Source of the DNA: Molossus alvarezi
Lineage: Eukaryota; Chordata; Mammalia; Chiroptera; Molossidae
NCBI GenBank assembly: GCA_037176705.1
Contig: CM073895.1
Coordinates: forward strand, 124,001 to 188,000
Direction of reading: 5' to 3'
Length of the DNA: 64,000 bases
The position numbers and the translations under genes are program-made. This document shows positions 24,545 to 35,403 of the stretch, piece after piece. How positions within the stretch are numbered: position 1 is the stretch's first letter; each line of letters opens with the position of its first letter. The notes under the pieces are model-generated. The model saw nothing but the letters and a program-made list of their open reading frames with translations, ran no database searches and was not told the DNA's origin.

Positions 24545-26645
24545 AAAATAAGTCTTGCTGGTCAAGATCAGGGGTAGGTAAAGGCGGTATCCATCCTCCC
24601 ACAACCACATCAAAGTTACAACTAAACTACAGAACAAACATCATTCAAAACCACCTGATATCGAGCTGAATGGAAGTCCTACGACTATGGAATTAAAGAA
24701 GCAGCCACATCAAGACTGGTAGGAGGGGCAGAGGCAGACGGGCTGGTCCCATACCCATGTGTGGCGGATAAAAATCAGAAGGACACCTCGGCAGGGAAGG
24801 TCCTCCCTGAGGACTGAGGGGTCCCCGTCCCACACCAGATGCCCCACTCAGGGTTCCAGGGCCAGGAAGAGAATCCCCATCACTTCTGGCTGGAAACACC
24901 AGCGGGAACTGAGGCTCAGGGAGGCTGAGGTGGTTGGAGCCCCAGGCAGCTCCTCTTAAAGGACCTGCGAATGGACTTATCAGACTCACTTCCTCTAAGC
25001 TTGGAGGGGAGGCAGCTCAAGGAATGTCAGAGACATACAGGGAAGAACTGAGCTCTTTGGCACTGGAGTGAGGGCTGGAGAGGGAGTTTCCCCAGGACAA
25101 ATGTGCTGTCAGAGGCCATTGTTCCTTTGGTGAGCCCTTCCCTGGGGTGGCAGACAGCCCCCATATCTGGGACTCCAGCACCCTGGCTCACACTGGTTGC
25201 CCCGCCCCACTCCACCCCACCCCGCCCCACCCAACTTTCAGGCCCACCCAAGCTGTTGCCACTTGCATTACCAAAGGACTGGCCTGTCTTGGATCCTGCT
25301 TTTGGTTTTCCTAAATTCTTTCAAACAAGCAGCATCTGGTCTCAGCTAGTTCCATACCTCTCTTCAAGTAATACACAGAAACAAACACATGGAGGCAGCC
25401 AAAATGAGGAGACAAAGAAACAGGTTCCAAATGAAAGAACATAACAAAAACCCAGGAAAAGAACCAACAAAATGGAGATAAGCAACATAACAGATGCTCA
25501 GTTCAAAATACTGCTTATAAGGATGCTCAATGAATTTAGTGAGAACCTCAGCGAACTTAGTGAGGGCCTCAAGAGCATAAAAAAGGACCAGTCAGAAATG
25601 AAGAATGCACTAACTGAAATAAAGACTAATTTACACAGAATCAATAGTAGCATAGGTAAAGCCAAGAAGCAAACCATCGATTTGGAATATAAGAAAGCAA
25701 AAAACACCCAATCAGAACAGCAGAAAGAAAAAAGAATCCAAAAAAATGAGGATAGTGTAAGGAGCCTCTGGGGCAATTTCAAGCATGCCAACATTTGCAT
25801 CTTGGGGGTGCCAGAAGGAGAAGAGAGAGAACAAGAAATCAAAAACCTATTTGAAACAATAATGACAGAAAACTTCCCTAACTTGGTGAAGGAAACAGAC
25901 ATACAAGTCCAGGAAGCACAGAGAATCCCAAACAAGATGAACCCCAAGAGGCCCACACCAAGACACATCATCATCAAAATACAAAAGGTTCAAGACAGAG
26001 AGAGAATCTTAAAATCAGCAAGAGAAAAAGCAGTTAGTTACCTACAAGGGAGTTCCCATAAGACTGTCAGATGATTTCTCAAAAGAAACTTTGCAGGCCA
26101 GAGGGGAGTGGCAAGAAATATTCAGAATGATGAAAAGCAAGAACCTACAACCAAGATTACTCTATCCTGCAAAGCTGTCATTTAGAATCGATGGCCATAT
26201 AGTTTCCTAGATAAGAAAAAGATAAAGGTTCATCACCACCAAACCATTATTACATGAAATGATGAAGGGTTTTCTTGAACAAAAAGATAAAAAATATGAA
26301 CAAACAAAATGACAATGAATACATATCTATCGATAATTAAATCTACAAACAAAATGAACAAGCAGAACAGAAACATTCTCATAGATACAGAGAACATTTT
26401 GTTAGTTGCCAGATGGGAGGGGGGCTGGGGGAATGGGTGAAAAAGGTGAAGGGATTAAGAAGTACAAATTGGTTGCTAGACTGACAAATTTCAGAGGGAA
26501 AGGGGTTGGAAGGTGGGAAGAAATAAACCAAAGAACTTATATGCATAACCAATGAACACAGACGACAGTGTGGGAAAAGGTGGGAGGGGGACGGGCATGG
26601 GGAGGAGGCGGTCAACGGGGGAAATTGAGGAACATCTGTAATACA
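24545..26645 (+). mobile_element. ORF2-less LINE-1 (HAL1-like or internally deleted)
   Basis: A 5' UTR (24545-25470) is followed by ORF1 (25472-26074, tail to about 26280). At about 26303 the first ten or so codons of ORF2 (MTMNTYLSII-like) appear, and within 50 bp the sequence is L1 3' UTR (AACTTATATGCATAACCAATG, G-rich block, GAACATCTGTAAT). The roughly 3.8 kb ORF2 is absent. Half-L1 (HAL1) elements with ORF1 only are known in mammals. A private deletion in one L1 copy is the alternative. Confidence 0.8.
25472..26074 (+). CDS. L1 ORF1p-like RNA-binding protein, 200 aa, C-terminally shifted
   Basis: The longest undamaged L1 ORF1 frame in the window. Residues about 10-90 are a coiled-coil-prone, Lys/Glu-rich region (FKILLIRMLNEFSENLSEL). 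About 105-150 is the RRM (ANICILGVPEGEE). About 150-195 starts the C-terminal domain (NKMNPKRPTPRHIIIK). ORF1p normally forms trimers on L1 RNA and is usually well over 300 residues, so the coiled coil is short. A frameshift near 26050 cuts the C-terminal domain; its remainder is readable to about 26210 in another frame. The start at 25472 is preceded by CAACAAAATGG context. It is likely a relic, but could be a recent HAL1-type ORF. Confidence 0.6.
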   Translation: MEISNITDAQFKILLIRMLNEFSENLSELSEGLKSIKKDQSEMKNALTEIKTNLHRINSSIGKAKKQTIDLEYKKAKNTQSEQQKEKRIQKNEDSVRSLWGNFKHANICILGVPEGEEREQEIKNLFETIMTENFPNLVKETDIQVQEAQRIPNKMNPKRPTPRHIIIKIQKVQDRERILKSAREKAVSYLQGSSHKTVR

Positions 26646-26649
26646 TTCA

Positions 26650-27050
26650 ACAGGGCCGCCATACAGCCATGATGTTTCAGAATGAGGAAGAAGCAATGCT
26701 GAGCTGTTTCCACAGGGTGCAGCTTCATGCTTCCCCTGAAACAATACTGAGCTTCTCACAGCCTCGCTGAATCACAGCCGTGCTGTATCACTATTAGCTA
26801 CTTGCCTCCCTTACCACACCCCAGCTTTAGGACTCCCATTGGTGTTCAGTTGAAGAGAACGACCATCAGTTAACAGACACTAGACACCACAGCCAGACTT
26901 CGGACCCCAGACACAGACCCCAGTCCACACAGAAGACCCAAATCAAAAGCTAAACCTCAAACCCACAGCCAAACTCTGGACCAGGAATGCCACACACCAG
27001 TACCAGAGACTGACAGACACATGTGAAATCCTAAACCTATAAACTTCAAA
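26650..27050 (+). repeat. Unidentified interspersed repeat, copy with CCAGACAC-type units
   Basis: GACTCCCATTGGTGTTCAGTTGAAG followed by a stretch rich in CCAGAC, GACCCCAGACACAGACCC strings resembles 28800-28930 and 42033-42420. Three or more copies in one window imply an interspersed family that I cannot name. The tail near 27000-27050 is A-rich. Confidence 0.5.
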
Positions 27051-27110
27051 CATACATAACTATAAAACCTTGCTGTACAAAACATCAGGACATGAAATAA
27101 AGCACAAGAC

Positions 27111-27335
27111 AGCCTAATGGGTGTGGCTCAGTGGACTGAGCATCATCCATGGACTGAGAGGTCTGGGTTTGATTCCTGGTAAGGGTACCTGCCCAGGTTG
27201 CAGGCTCGAACCCCAATGGGCAGTGTACAGGAGGCAGCCAATCAATGTTTCTCTCTCACAACAATGTTTCTATCTCTCTCTTCCTTCCTCTCTCTCTAAA
27301 AAAAAAATCAATGAAAACATATTTTTAAAAATTTT
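27111..27335 (+). mobile_element. Ves-type SINE (older tail class)
   Basis: It has GTGTGGCTCAGTGGACTGAGC, GGTTTGATTCCTGGTAAGGG, GGAGGCAGCCAATCAATG, a CT run, then AAAATCAATGAAAACAT. The tail differs from the GTCCTCGGGTGAGGAT type, which marks a different subfamily. Confidence 0.85.
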
Positions 27336-27560
27336 TAATAACGTAGACTTTATAAAATTAAAAACTACTCTGTAAAAGAACTTGTTCAGAGAATAAAAAG
27401 ACAAGCCACAAACTGTAGGAAAAATCATTGCAAAACACATATGATAAAGATTTCTGCTCAAAATACACAAAGAACCTTAAAACAAACAAACCCACCAAAC
27501 ATGGGTAAAGATCTGAATAGACTCCTGACCAAGGAAAATATACAAAGTGGATAAAAAAAA
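27336..27560 (+). mobile_element. Old L1 ORF2 C-terminal fragment
   Basis: Translation in mixed frames gives the DFIKLKTTL, ATGTTTTGCAAAACACATAT-like and DRFLLKIHKEP order seen in the C-terminal third of L1 ORF2. It carries several stops and is much older than L1-A, L1-B and L1-C. Confidence 0.6.
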
Positions 27561-27949
27561 AGGGGGGGGTTCTCTGGATATTAACCGCTTGGTGATTAGT
27601 TAATAAATTTTGAATTAAACAGGACATGGAGGTTAGTCAAACGCGATGCATAAAAATTCCTTAGTAAAGGTTTATCTTTGCCTTAACCAAGCTCTGTGCA
27701 TTGTTTCTGGGCAACAACAAGAACATACCTTTGAAATGCCCCAGCAGACCCCTAAAGTGACAGAGCACCAATTACAACAACAATGACTTCTCTCCTCACC
27801 CCTTACCAAAACATCATCACCCCTCATGCAATGGACTTGAGTCAAAATGGAAATTTTGCTTCCAGGTCTCCAGCACCTCCTTTCCCAGACATTCTCTCTG
27901 CTCCTCAAAAACTAGCTGGGGCTTCAATAAAAAATTTTCCTTCAGCCCA
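27561..27949. other. Unassigned segment
   Basis: It starts with an A-run and G-run (27555-27570). It ends with GGGGCTTCAATAAAAAATTTTCC near 27920, which looks like an LTR-type poly(A) end, but I could not match it to any family. Confidence 0.35.
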
Positions 27950-28076
27950 AGCTGGGTAGCTCAGTTGCTTAGAGCACTTTCCTGATTTGCCAAGGTTGCA
28001 GGTTTGATCCCCAGTCAGGACACACACAGGAATCAACCAGTGAGGGTATTAATAAGTGAAACAGCAAATTCATCTG

Positions 28077-28114
<38 letters not shown>

Positions 28115-28190
28115 TCTCCCCCTCTCCCTCTCCCTCTCCCTCTTTCTCTTCCTCTCTCAATCACCCCCTTTTTTGTCTCTAAAATCAATC
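27950..28190 (+). mobile_element. tRNA-derived SINE with long CT tract
   Basis: GCTGGGTAGCTCAGTTGCTTAGAGC and GCAGGTTTGATCCCCAGTCAGG are A- and B-box-like. The tail has GTATTAATAAGTGAAACAGC, then (TC)n at about 28076-28150. It is an older subfamily related to 1630-1782. Confidence 0.8.
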
Positions 28191-28197
28191 AATAAGC

Positions 28198-28396
28198 CCA
28201 CTTGCTGTGGCTCAGTGTTTGAGAATTCACCCTGCACCAAGAGGTCACTGGTTCGATTCCCAGTCAGGGCACATGCCCAGGTTGTAGGCCTGATCCCCCA
28301 TGGGAGGCATGCAGGAGGCAGCTAACCGATGTCCTCTCTTATCGATGTTTCTATCTCTCTCTCCCTCTTCCTTCTTCTCTCTCTAAAAATCAATAA

Positions 28397-28435
<39 letters not shown>

Positions 28436-28455
28436 ATAGATAAATAAATAAAAAT
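28198..28455 (+). mobile_element. Ves-type SINE with (TAAA)n tail
   Basis: CACTTGCTGTGGCTCAGTG head, TTCGATTCCCAGTCAGGGC B box, GGAGGCAGCTAACCGATG body, CT run, then AAAAATCAATAATAAATAAATAAA expanded to a roughly 55 bp TAAA microsatellite (28396-28452). It is the complete version of the truncated SINE at the end of the left inverted arm. Confidence 0.85.
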
Positions 28456-29120
28456 AAATTTATCTCCAGGTCTCTCCTCTCTTACACCAGGGCACCCTGT
28501 GCCCCTCACATGCCAGACATCAAACATGTGGATCCAGAAAAAGAAAATATTTACTAAGAAGGGCTTTTGGTGGATAAAGGGGCTCAAGAGCCTGGCAGCC
28601 ATTTCTACACAGAGGCTTCCCACGCCATCCACACTTCAAGGATAAACTGGTGCTGACCTGCCTTCCTCTGGCATTAAACAGACCTATGAAGATGTCTGCA
28701 AGGAGCAGAGAAAAGTAGAAACGACAGGACCAGACCTGAAACAATGAGGGGAAGCAGAGCTGAGCTGAGCTGTCTGGATAAGAGGGAATTCACCTGGACT
28801 GCCTCACTGCACCCCAACTTGGGAACTCCTGTTGGCACTGAATGGGAGCCAATGACCTAAGTGACAGATGCCAGAGCCAGACCTGTACCCTGGACACAGA
28901 CCCTAAATGTTTGACCCTGCAGCAGACCCGAATACAAAGATGGACCCCAGAACACTTTCTACATTAAAATAATGCATTCTAAAAGAATCATAAAATTCAG
29001 TTTAACTAATCACACATCATCAAAAGTAATGGTTTCTGCTTAGGCATTTTAGAAATTTGATTTTCTACTTCAAACTGGAAATCTGAGGTCAAAGTGAGCA
29101 CTTGTAGCTTTGGAAAACTG
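28335..29120. repeat. Right arm of the inverted repeat (partner 21989-22735)
   Basis: It is the inverted counterpart of 21989-22735 and includes part of the SINE at 28198-28455. It contains a unit resembling the CCAGAC-type family (28800-28930). The 5.6 kb between the arms holds the G-rich segment, the ORF2-less L1 and several SINEs. Confidence 0.85.
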
Positions 29121-29199
29121 TGGTTTATGGGGTTCACATTTATACAGAGTAAAAGCAACGTTAAGATTCTGATACTAAGAGAGTCTTATCTTTAAGGGT

Positions 29200-30230
29200 C
29201 CTGGAGAGGCTTAGACCATCCATTTTGTTTTCTCCACCTTCAGCCAGGAATGGTGCAGCCAGGTCGGGATGCCATTGACCTTGACAGCCATTGGTGTAGG
29301 CAGGATGACAGAGTATGGTCCCTTCCAGGCCAGAGTTAGTCCGTGAGTGGTGAACTTCTTTACCCATGCTGAGTCCCAGGGCTGGAAGGGGTGCACAGGG
29401 TCCAAGGTGCACACAGGCAGGGCATCCCAGATGTGCTTATGGACAGCCTTCTGGACAGACTGCAGGGCCTGTAAGAACTTGAGTAAAAAGCAGATGTGAA
29501 TTTCAGCTTCAATTCTTCTCTGAGCTTGGGAAGAATGGGAGGAGGCCTACGATACATAATTTCATAAGGGGACAATCCCTCCTTGTATGGGGTACATCTC
29601 GCCCATAAGAGAGCGAGGGGGAGCAGAGTGGTCCAGTTTTCACTGGTTTCTAAAGTAAATTTGGTTCAGGTTTCCTTTAAGGTCCTGTCCATGCACTGTA
29701 CCTGCCCTGAGCTTTGAGGTCGGTAGGCGCAATGGAATTTCCCATTAATGTTCAGGGCCTTGGCTATGTCCTGTGACATTCTTGCTACAAAGGCAAAGCC
29801 GTTGTGTGACCCTAGGGTCACAGGTCACCCAAATCTAGGAATAATTTCTTGGAGTAATTTTCTAACTACCATGGTGGCTGTCTCTGTTTTAGTAGGGTGA
29901 GCCTCAACCCAGCCAGAGAAAGTGTCTAAGTAAACCAGGAGGTATTTATATCCTATGCTGGGGGCTTAACTTCTATAAAATCTACTTCCCAATGTTCCCC
30001 TGGGGAGGCTCCCAAGCCCATATTCCCAGGGGAGCTTTTCTACCCTGTTTGGCATTCACCTGGGCACAGGTAGTACAGCTGGACATAGTGCTGTTCGCTA
30101 TACTGTCTAAATTGGGTATGTAGTACCTGCCTCTCAGGAACTCAGTAAGCTTGGTGTAACCCAAGTGGGTAGCCTGGTGCAGCTGGTTGACCAAAGTCTG
30201 ACCTAGAGCCTCGAGGACTAACAATCACCC
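29200..30230 (-). pseudogene. ERV integrase relic (minus)
   Basis: The HHCC zinc domain is readable at 29982-30224 (LHQATHLGYTKL and SCTTCAQVN). The core region lies at about 29580-29980 and the C-terminal part at 29211-29575 ([17 protein letters not shown], then WLHHSWLKVEKTKW). Integrase joins viral DNA ends to host DNA. Frameshifts and stops break it into at least three frames. The last recognisable codons are at the pol end; no env follows. Confidence 0.85.
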
Positions 30231-30239
30231 ATCTGGCAG

Positions 30240-31020
30240 AGTCTACCACCCATTTGGTTCTTGGGTGGCTTGCTTCTGTTCAACCAGGTTTTCTTGTAGT
30301 TTAGTATAAGTAAGTGAGAGGGGTAAGTCTGGATTAGGTATGCTCATTAATATCCATAGAGGCCCCACTGGTTTTGGGGCTGCCTCTCGAGCTGCCTGGT
30401 CTGCTGCTCAGTTTCCCCATGCTTCTGTCAAATCCCCTTTTTGGTGTCCCTTGCAACGCACTATTGATACTGCTTTTTGTAGCCAGATGGCTTCAAGTAA
30501 GGTCCGAATTTCCTCCTTGTTTTTGATGTCCTTCCCAGCCAAGGTTAATCACCCCTGTTCTCAGTAGATGTTACTATGCACATGCACTGTGGCAAATGCA
30601 TATCTGCTGTCAGTGTAGATGGTTACTGACTTTCCCTCGCCCCATTGGAGAGCCTAGATTAGGGTGACTAGTTCTGCTCTTTGGGCCAAAGTTCCCCTAT
30701 TCATGGACTGTGACCAGATGACACAATCCAGAGTTACTACTGCTGCCCGGGCATACCTGATTCCTTCCTGGACATAGCTGCTCCCATCTGTGAACAATAC
30801 CTCATCTGATGATGACAGTGGGACATCGTTCTGGTCCAGGCAGGCCAACTGCACTATGTCAATTACCTCCAGGCAGTCATGTAGAGGTTCCTCCGGGTCA
30901 TCGTCTGGAAGCAGACTGGCAGGATTGATGGCCGACATTCTGGGAACTTGATGCGGGGCTGATCCGGAAGAAGGACCTGGAACTGGGTGACTCGGATGTT
31001 CGACATCCAATGCTCCAGAG
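30240..31020 (-). pseudogene. ERV RNase H relic (minus)
   Basis: LFTDGSSYVQEG carries the first active-site Asp, and LAQRAELVTL carries the Glu, within 30654-31010. RNase H degrades the RNA strand during reverse transcription. The third Asp region ([16 protein letters not shown]) lies at about 30590-30615 in another frame. The relic is not continuous. Confidence 0.85.
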
Positions 31021-31239
31021 TACTCCAGCGGAGGGTCTCAACTGCATGGAGTGAGGTCAGAGCTAACTCTTGTTCTAGAGTTACTTTGTCTGCTTCTTTT
31101 ACCAGTAGCACCATAGCTATTGCCCAGAGGCAAGCAGGCCATCCCACCGCCACAGGATTGAGCCTCTTGAACAAATAGGCTATAGGTCTCTTCCAAGGTC
31201 CTAGGTTTGGGGTGTGGACCCCTTTTGCTATACCTCTCA

Positions 31240-32190
31240 TCTCACTTACATAGAGATGGAAGGTTTTGATGACATCTGGTAAGGCCAGGGCAGGTGCTGA
31301 AGCGAGGGGCTTTTTTTAACTTTTCTAAAGCCTGTTGCTCTGTTTCAGTCCATTCCAATGACTGTGTTCCTCCAGTACTTGAGTATAGAGGCTTAGCAAT
31401 ACCTGCAAACCCAGGGATCCATAGGCATCAGTATCCTACCACCCCTAGGAACTCTGGAACTCTTTTGGTTTTGGATGTGGGGATCTGAGGGTCGTCTCTA
31501 GTCAGCTGAGGCAAAGAGTTCGCCTGCCCTTCCTGACACCGTACCCTAGGCACATGACACTAGGGGAACATAGCTGGGCCTTCTTAGTGAAAACTCAGTA
31601 ACCCAGTGCCAGTAAGGTGCCTAGTAGGCATTCAGTAGCTCTTTGGCACTTATCTTCACTATCTGTGGTAGGCAGGAGGTCATCTACATCCTAGAGTAGG
31701 GTGCACTCAGGGTGTTCCTGCCTGAATGCATGTAGATCCGAGCTTAAGGCCTCATCAAATAGAGCAGGGGAGTTCTTAAAGACCTGGGGCAGCCTTGCCC
31801 TGAAAATCCCCCTTCAAGGTCTGTCCATTCAATTGCAAAGATGGGCTGACTGACAGGGGCTAGAGGGATGCTGAAGAAGGCATCCTTGAAGTCCAGAACT
31901 GTGTAGAACTGGTGCTCTGGAGGGAGAAGGCTAAAAAGAGTGTAGGGGTTTGGGACCGTCAGGTGTATGGTCTTGACCTGCTTGTTTGCCTCCCTTAGAT
32001 CCTGCACCAGCCTGTAGTCATTTGTCCCAGGTTTCAGGACCGGGAGCAAAGGGGTGTTCCAGGGCAACTGGCAAGGGACTAGAATTCCTGCTTCCCAGAG
32101 CCGGTAAATGTGTGGGGCAATGCCCTTAGCCTCTAAGCTCAAGAGGTTTTGCTTCATCTGGGCTGGAGTGGCAGTGGCCAGCAATTAAAC
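31240..32190 (-). pseudogene. ERV reverse transcriptase relic (minus)
   Basis: The fingers and palm are readable at 31744-32184 ([12 protein letters not shown] and [15 protein letters not shown], the latter with a catalytic Asp). The YVDD box at 31679-31690 reads DVDD, and the codon before it is a stop, so polymerase activity is lost here. The thumb/connection region continues at 30863-31240 in another frame. The family is gammaretrovirus-like by motif order. Confidence 0.9.
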
Positions 32191-32409
32191 AATCACTGGA
32201 GCTTGGTGGCCAGCCAATCCCGGAGGGCTGTTTTCTGCCTAGAAATAGATGCTGCAGTTCCTCCAGGTAAGTGGAAGGCTCCTGGTTGGCGATGGGTGCA
32301 GCAGAGGTCCTCTCCTGTAAGAGATACTCTTCTGAGAGGGGGCAAGTTAGGAGGATACGAGATGAGAAAGGCGAGATTGGGTCCTGGATTCCTGGATCCA
32401 TGGTGGGGT

Positions 32410-32720
32410 GCACCTATTCCCCCTCAAATGATATTGTTGCCTGCATTTTTTGGAGGAGATCACATCTGAGTAGGGGGTATGGGCACCCTAGCATAACCTG
32501 AAATGAATGAGTCACTGTATTTCTTCTAAGGTCTACAGTCCTCCTTGAAGTCCAAGGATAAAAGGTTGACTGTCCAGTGGCCTCATTTACAGATGTTCTT
32601 TTAGAGGTCAGGAGCCCCACTGGCTGGGTCAGGACTGAGTAGGCTGCTCCAGGATCTACTAGGAAACTAACTGGTTTGCCCTCTACTTGTATTGTTACAC
32701 TGGGCTCCCGGGAGCTCAGT
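32410..32720 (-). pseudogene. ERV protease relic (minus) with altered active site
   Basis: The aspartic protease active-site motif is LVDPGA (32643-32660) where the family has LVDTGA; the Thr is replaced by Pro. The distal CPYPLL segment is at 32414-32620. In retroviruses protease matures Gag and Gag-Pol. It follows the NC zinc finger with the usual short gap. Confidence 0.85.
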
Positions 32721-32749
32721 GGGAAGGAGGCCTGAGCCCATCAGTCCTT

Positions 32750-34243
32750 CTCTAGGTTGAGGACTTTGGGGACTTGTGCCCTTCCCTTTTCTTCCCCACC
32801 CAGTCTGCTGGGGCACTCTCTCTTCCAGTGCCCTTCTCCTTTGCAGTGTGCACATTGAGTCTTCCCTAATTGGGGTCGATTTCCTTTCTGGCAGACCGCT
32901 TGACCCCTCTTTTGTTGGGGAGCCTGCTTCTTTTCATGCTGCTACTACTACTTTTGCAATTCTTTTGTCCTGCTTTTCCCCTGGGGAATCCCTATTACTA
33001 AAGACCTTCTGGGCTATTTCAACTAATTGCGACTGATTCATTCCCTCAAACCCCTCCAGCTTTTGTCATTTCTTCCTTATATCAGGAGCTGACTGAATAG
33101 TGAAAGCTACATTGATTGCCCTCTGGTTCTCTGGAGCATCTGGGTCGATGGGCATGTAGACTCCATAAGCCTCACACAGGTGCTCCAGTAAAACAGCGGG
33201 CGATTCCTGGGGTCCCTGAACAATCTCAATGACTTTTTACAAGTTAGTAGGCTTTTGAGCCGGCACTTTAGGCCTAACAGGAGAACACGTGAAAAGCATC
33301 CAAGAAAGCCCTCCCCCTGGCAGTATTTGGGTCCCACCATGGGTGGAGGAATGGGAAAACATCCTCAATTTGATCCCAATTCTTTTTGAACGATCCTCCC
33401 CCTGGCCCTAGGACAGCCTTCCTGAACTCTAAGTGGATTCTGTCTCTCTCCTCCTAAGTCAAGAGGGTGGCTAGGAGCTGCTGGTAGTCATCCCATTTGG
33501 CTGACAGGTGTGAACGATTGTTGCTAGGAGGCCGATGAGGACCTTTGGCTTTTCCTCGAAGGGAGGGTTCTGAGCTGTCCAGTTACAAAGATCACTTGTG
33601 GAGAATGGGACAGAGACCATGAATGGTTGTTCCTCCCCCCAGATTCCCATCTGCTGGGGGAGCTTCCCTCAGAGGCAAGATGGCCTTCCCTGGAGGAGCC
33701 CCCTCCGTTCCCTGGGAATTTTCCTCTGTTTCCCCATATTCAAAACCGCTTCAGGTATGGGGTGGCAAGAAGGGGGCCTTTTTCTTCCCCACCTCCACTT
33801 GCCCGTGCCCCAGGATTATAAGGAGAGAGAAGATCTGCCTCCTCTGAGGTGGGTGGAAGGATGGGGGGTCCCATCCTCAGGTTTCTCTTAAGGCCCAGTT
33901 TGGGGCCCACTACCAGTATTCATACCCTGGTCTGGAGGGCATAGCTCTTAAGCCAGGGAGGAGGATTCTGGACTAAGGCCAGCCATTGATCAATATAGGG
34001 GAACTGGTCCAAGTGTCCTGGCTCCCTGGTTACAACATTCCATACTGCCCAAGTAAGTTGGGGATCAAAGGACTCTGTGTCTGGCCAGCCCACCCCAAAT
34101 ATGAGCCAATTTAATTCAAAGAAGGTCCTTAACTTTTTCTTAGACATTTTTATGCCATAGTCAGAACTTACCTCAAATCCTTCTCTAAAATGTCTCAACG
34201 TGCCACCAAAGGGAGTCTTCTGGGGACTAGGGCCACCACCCAT
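32750..34243 (-). pseudogene. ERV gag relic (minus)
   Basis: The start is at 34243 (MGGGPSPQKTP). The Gly after Met is a possible N-myristoylation site. MA runs to about 33920, with WPDTESFDPQLTW. A proline-rich middle follows at about 33600-33900. CA has the major homology region near 33020-33110 (APDIRKK, then LVEIAQKVF). NC has one CCHC zinc knuckle (CAHCKGEGHWKREC) near 32800-32850. Several frameshifts and an in-frame stop in CA make it non-coding. Gag forms the virion shell in intact viruses. Confidence 0.85.
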
Positions 34244-34797
34244 GATCAACTTGAGCATGACCAACTGAGGGAGACAAGAACAAAGACAGAGGAATGTCAG
34301 AGTGAACCAAAAGATGGCAAAAGGGAAGGTGTCTCATCCCGGAGTCAGTAGTCGACCTGATAAAAGAAGGTTTTCAGGCGGACAGTGATGAAACAAAGAT
34401 CAGAGAGAAAGTGAAGTCTGAACTCTAGGGGTCAAAGTTTCGATTTAGGTACCTCTTGACATTGGCATGTCAGTATAAATCCCTGACTTGGATCAGGTTC
34501 ATTGGTGGGCACAGGTGTCTCTGCAAGTCTGATAGTGCCTTTAGTTGTATGATGTCGCCACAGATGCACAGGTTGGGACTCACACAGGCTCCGTGACAGG
34601 CGTCATGGAGCTCGGTCAGCCACACACACAGTCACACGCAGTTGCACAGTGACCATAGGAAGACGGCTGCAACCCAATTACAGGGATCATCAACTGTAGA
34701 GGACAGAGGCAAGTCCCAATCAATGGTTTCAAAGAGTCCGAAAGGTTAGACATCACTGGTATGCGAGACATACAGGGCCCACTGAATAGACGGCCAA

Positions 34798-35049
34798 GCC
34801 CTGGCCGGTTTGACTCAGCGGTTAGAGAGTCGGCCTGCGGTCCAGAGAGACCTGGGTTCGGTTCCCGCTAAGGGCATGTACCTCGGTTGCAGTTTGTCCA
34901 CTGCCCTGGTTGATCATGCGGGTGGCAGCCACTCGATGTGTCCCTTTCACATCAATGTTTCGCTCTCTCTCTCTCTCCCTCCTGCTCTATCTGAACAAAG
35001 AATGAAAAAGTGTCCTCGGGTGAGGATAATAAAAAAAAAAAAAAAAAAA
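34798..35049 (+). mobile_element. Ves SINE in the minus-strand ERV leader
   Basis: It is bounded by GAATAGACGGCCAA (34784-34797) and GAATAGACAGCCAA (35050-35063), a 14 bp duplication with one change. Full young-type SINE: head GCCCTGGCCGGTTTGACTCAGCGG, tail GTCCTCGGGTGAGGATAATAAA. Confidence 0.95.
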
Positions 35050-35383
35050 GAATAGACAGCCAAATCATTAACTCCAAGAGTCTCCACTCGTCCTAGTGAG
35101 ACCTTGATGAGGAAGTGAAGACTGTGTCCAGTCCTTTCTTCACCAACAAAATGACCAGTTCCCAGATTAATCAGACTTACCTCTGGAGGAATTTCCAATG
35201 ACTCCAAAAATCTTTGTGGACATCTCAGCATCTCCCAGCTGCTCATCAGAGGCCAAAGTAGGATCTTCAGGGCCCTGGAACATCTCAGTGGGCATCTCCC
35301 CTAAAGACCTCTAGGTGTCTGGCAGCCAGACCAGGAGAGGCTGCCCATCCACGGCATCCAAGACTAATGTTGAGAGACACTAG

Positions 35384-35401
35384 ATCTCACTGGGGCCTCC
35401 A
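35384..35401 (-). promoter_or_regulatory. Primer-binding-site-like sequence, tRNA-Gln type
   Basis: Minus strand TGGAGGCCCCAGTGAGAT lies two bases after the putative LTR end. It resembles a PBS complementary to tRNA-Gln (TGGAGGTCCCACCGAGAT), with three mismatches. The assignment is tentative. Confidence 0.5.
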
Positions 35402-35403
35402 AA

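Noticed and set aside
28056..28325. 89-codon Leu/Ser/Cys-rich frame
   Set aside because: SINE CT tract, not a protein.
28396..28452. (TAAA)n as an origin or regulatory array
   Set aside because: It is an expanded SINE A-tail microsatellite.
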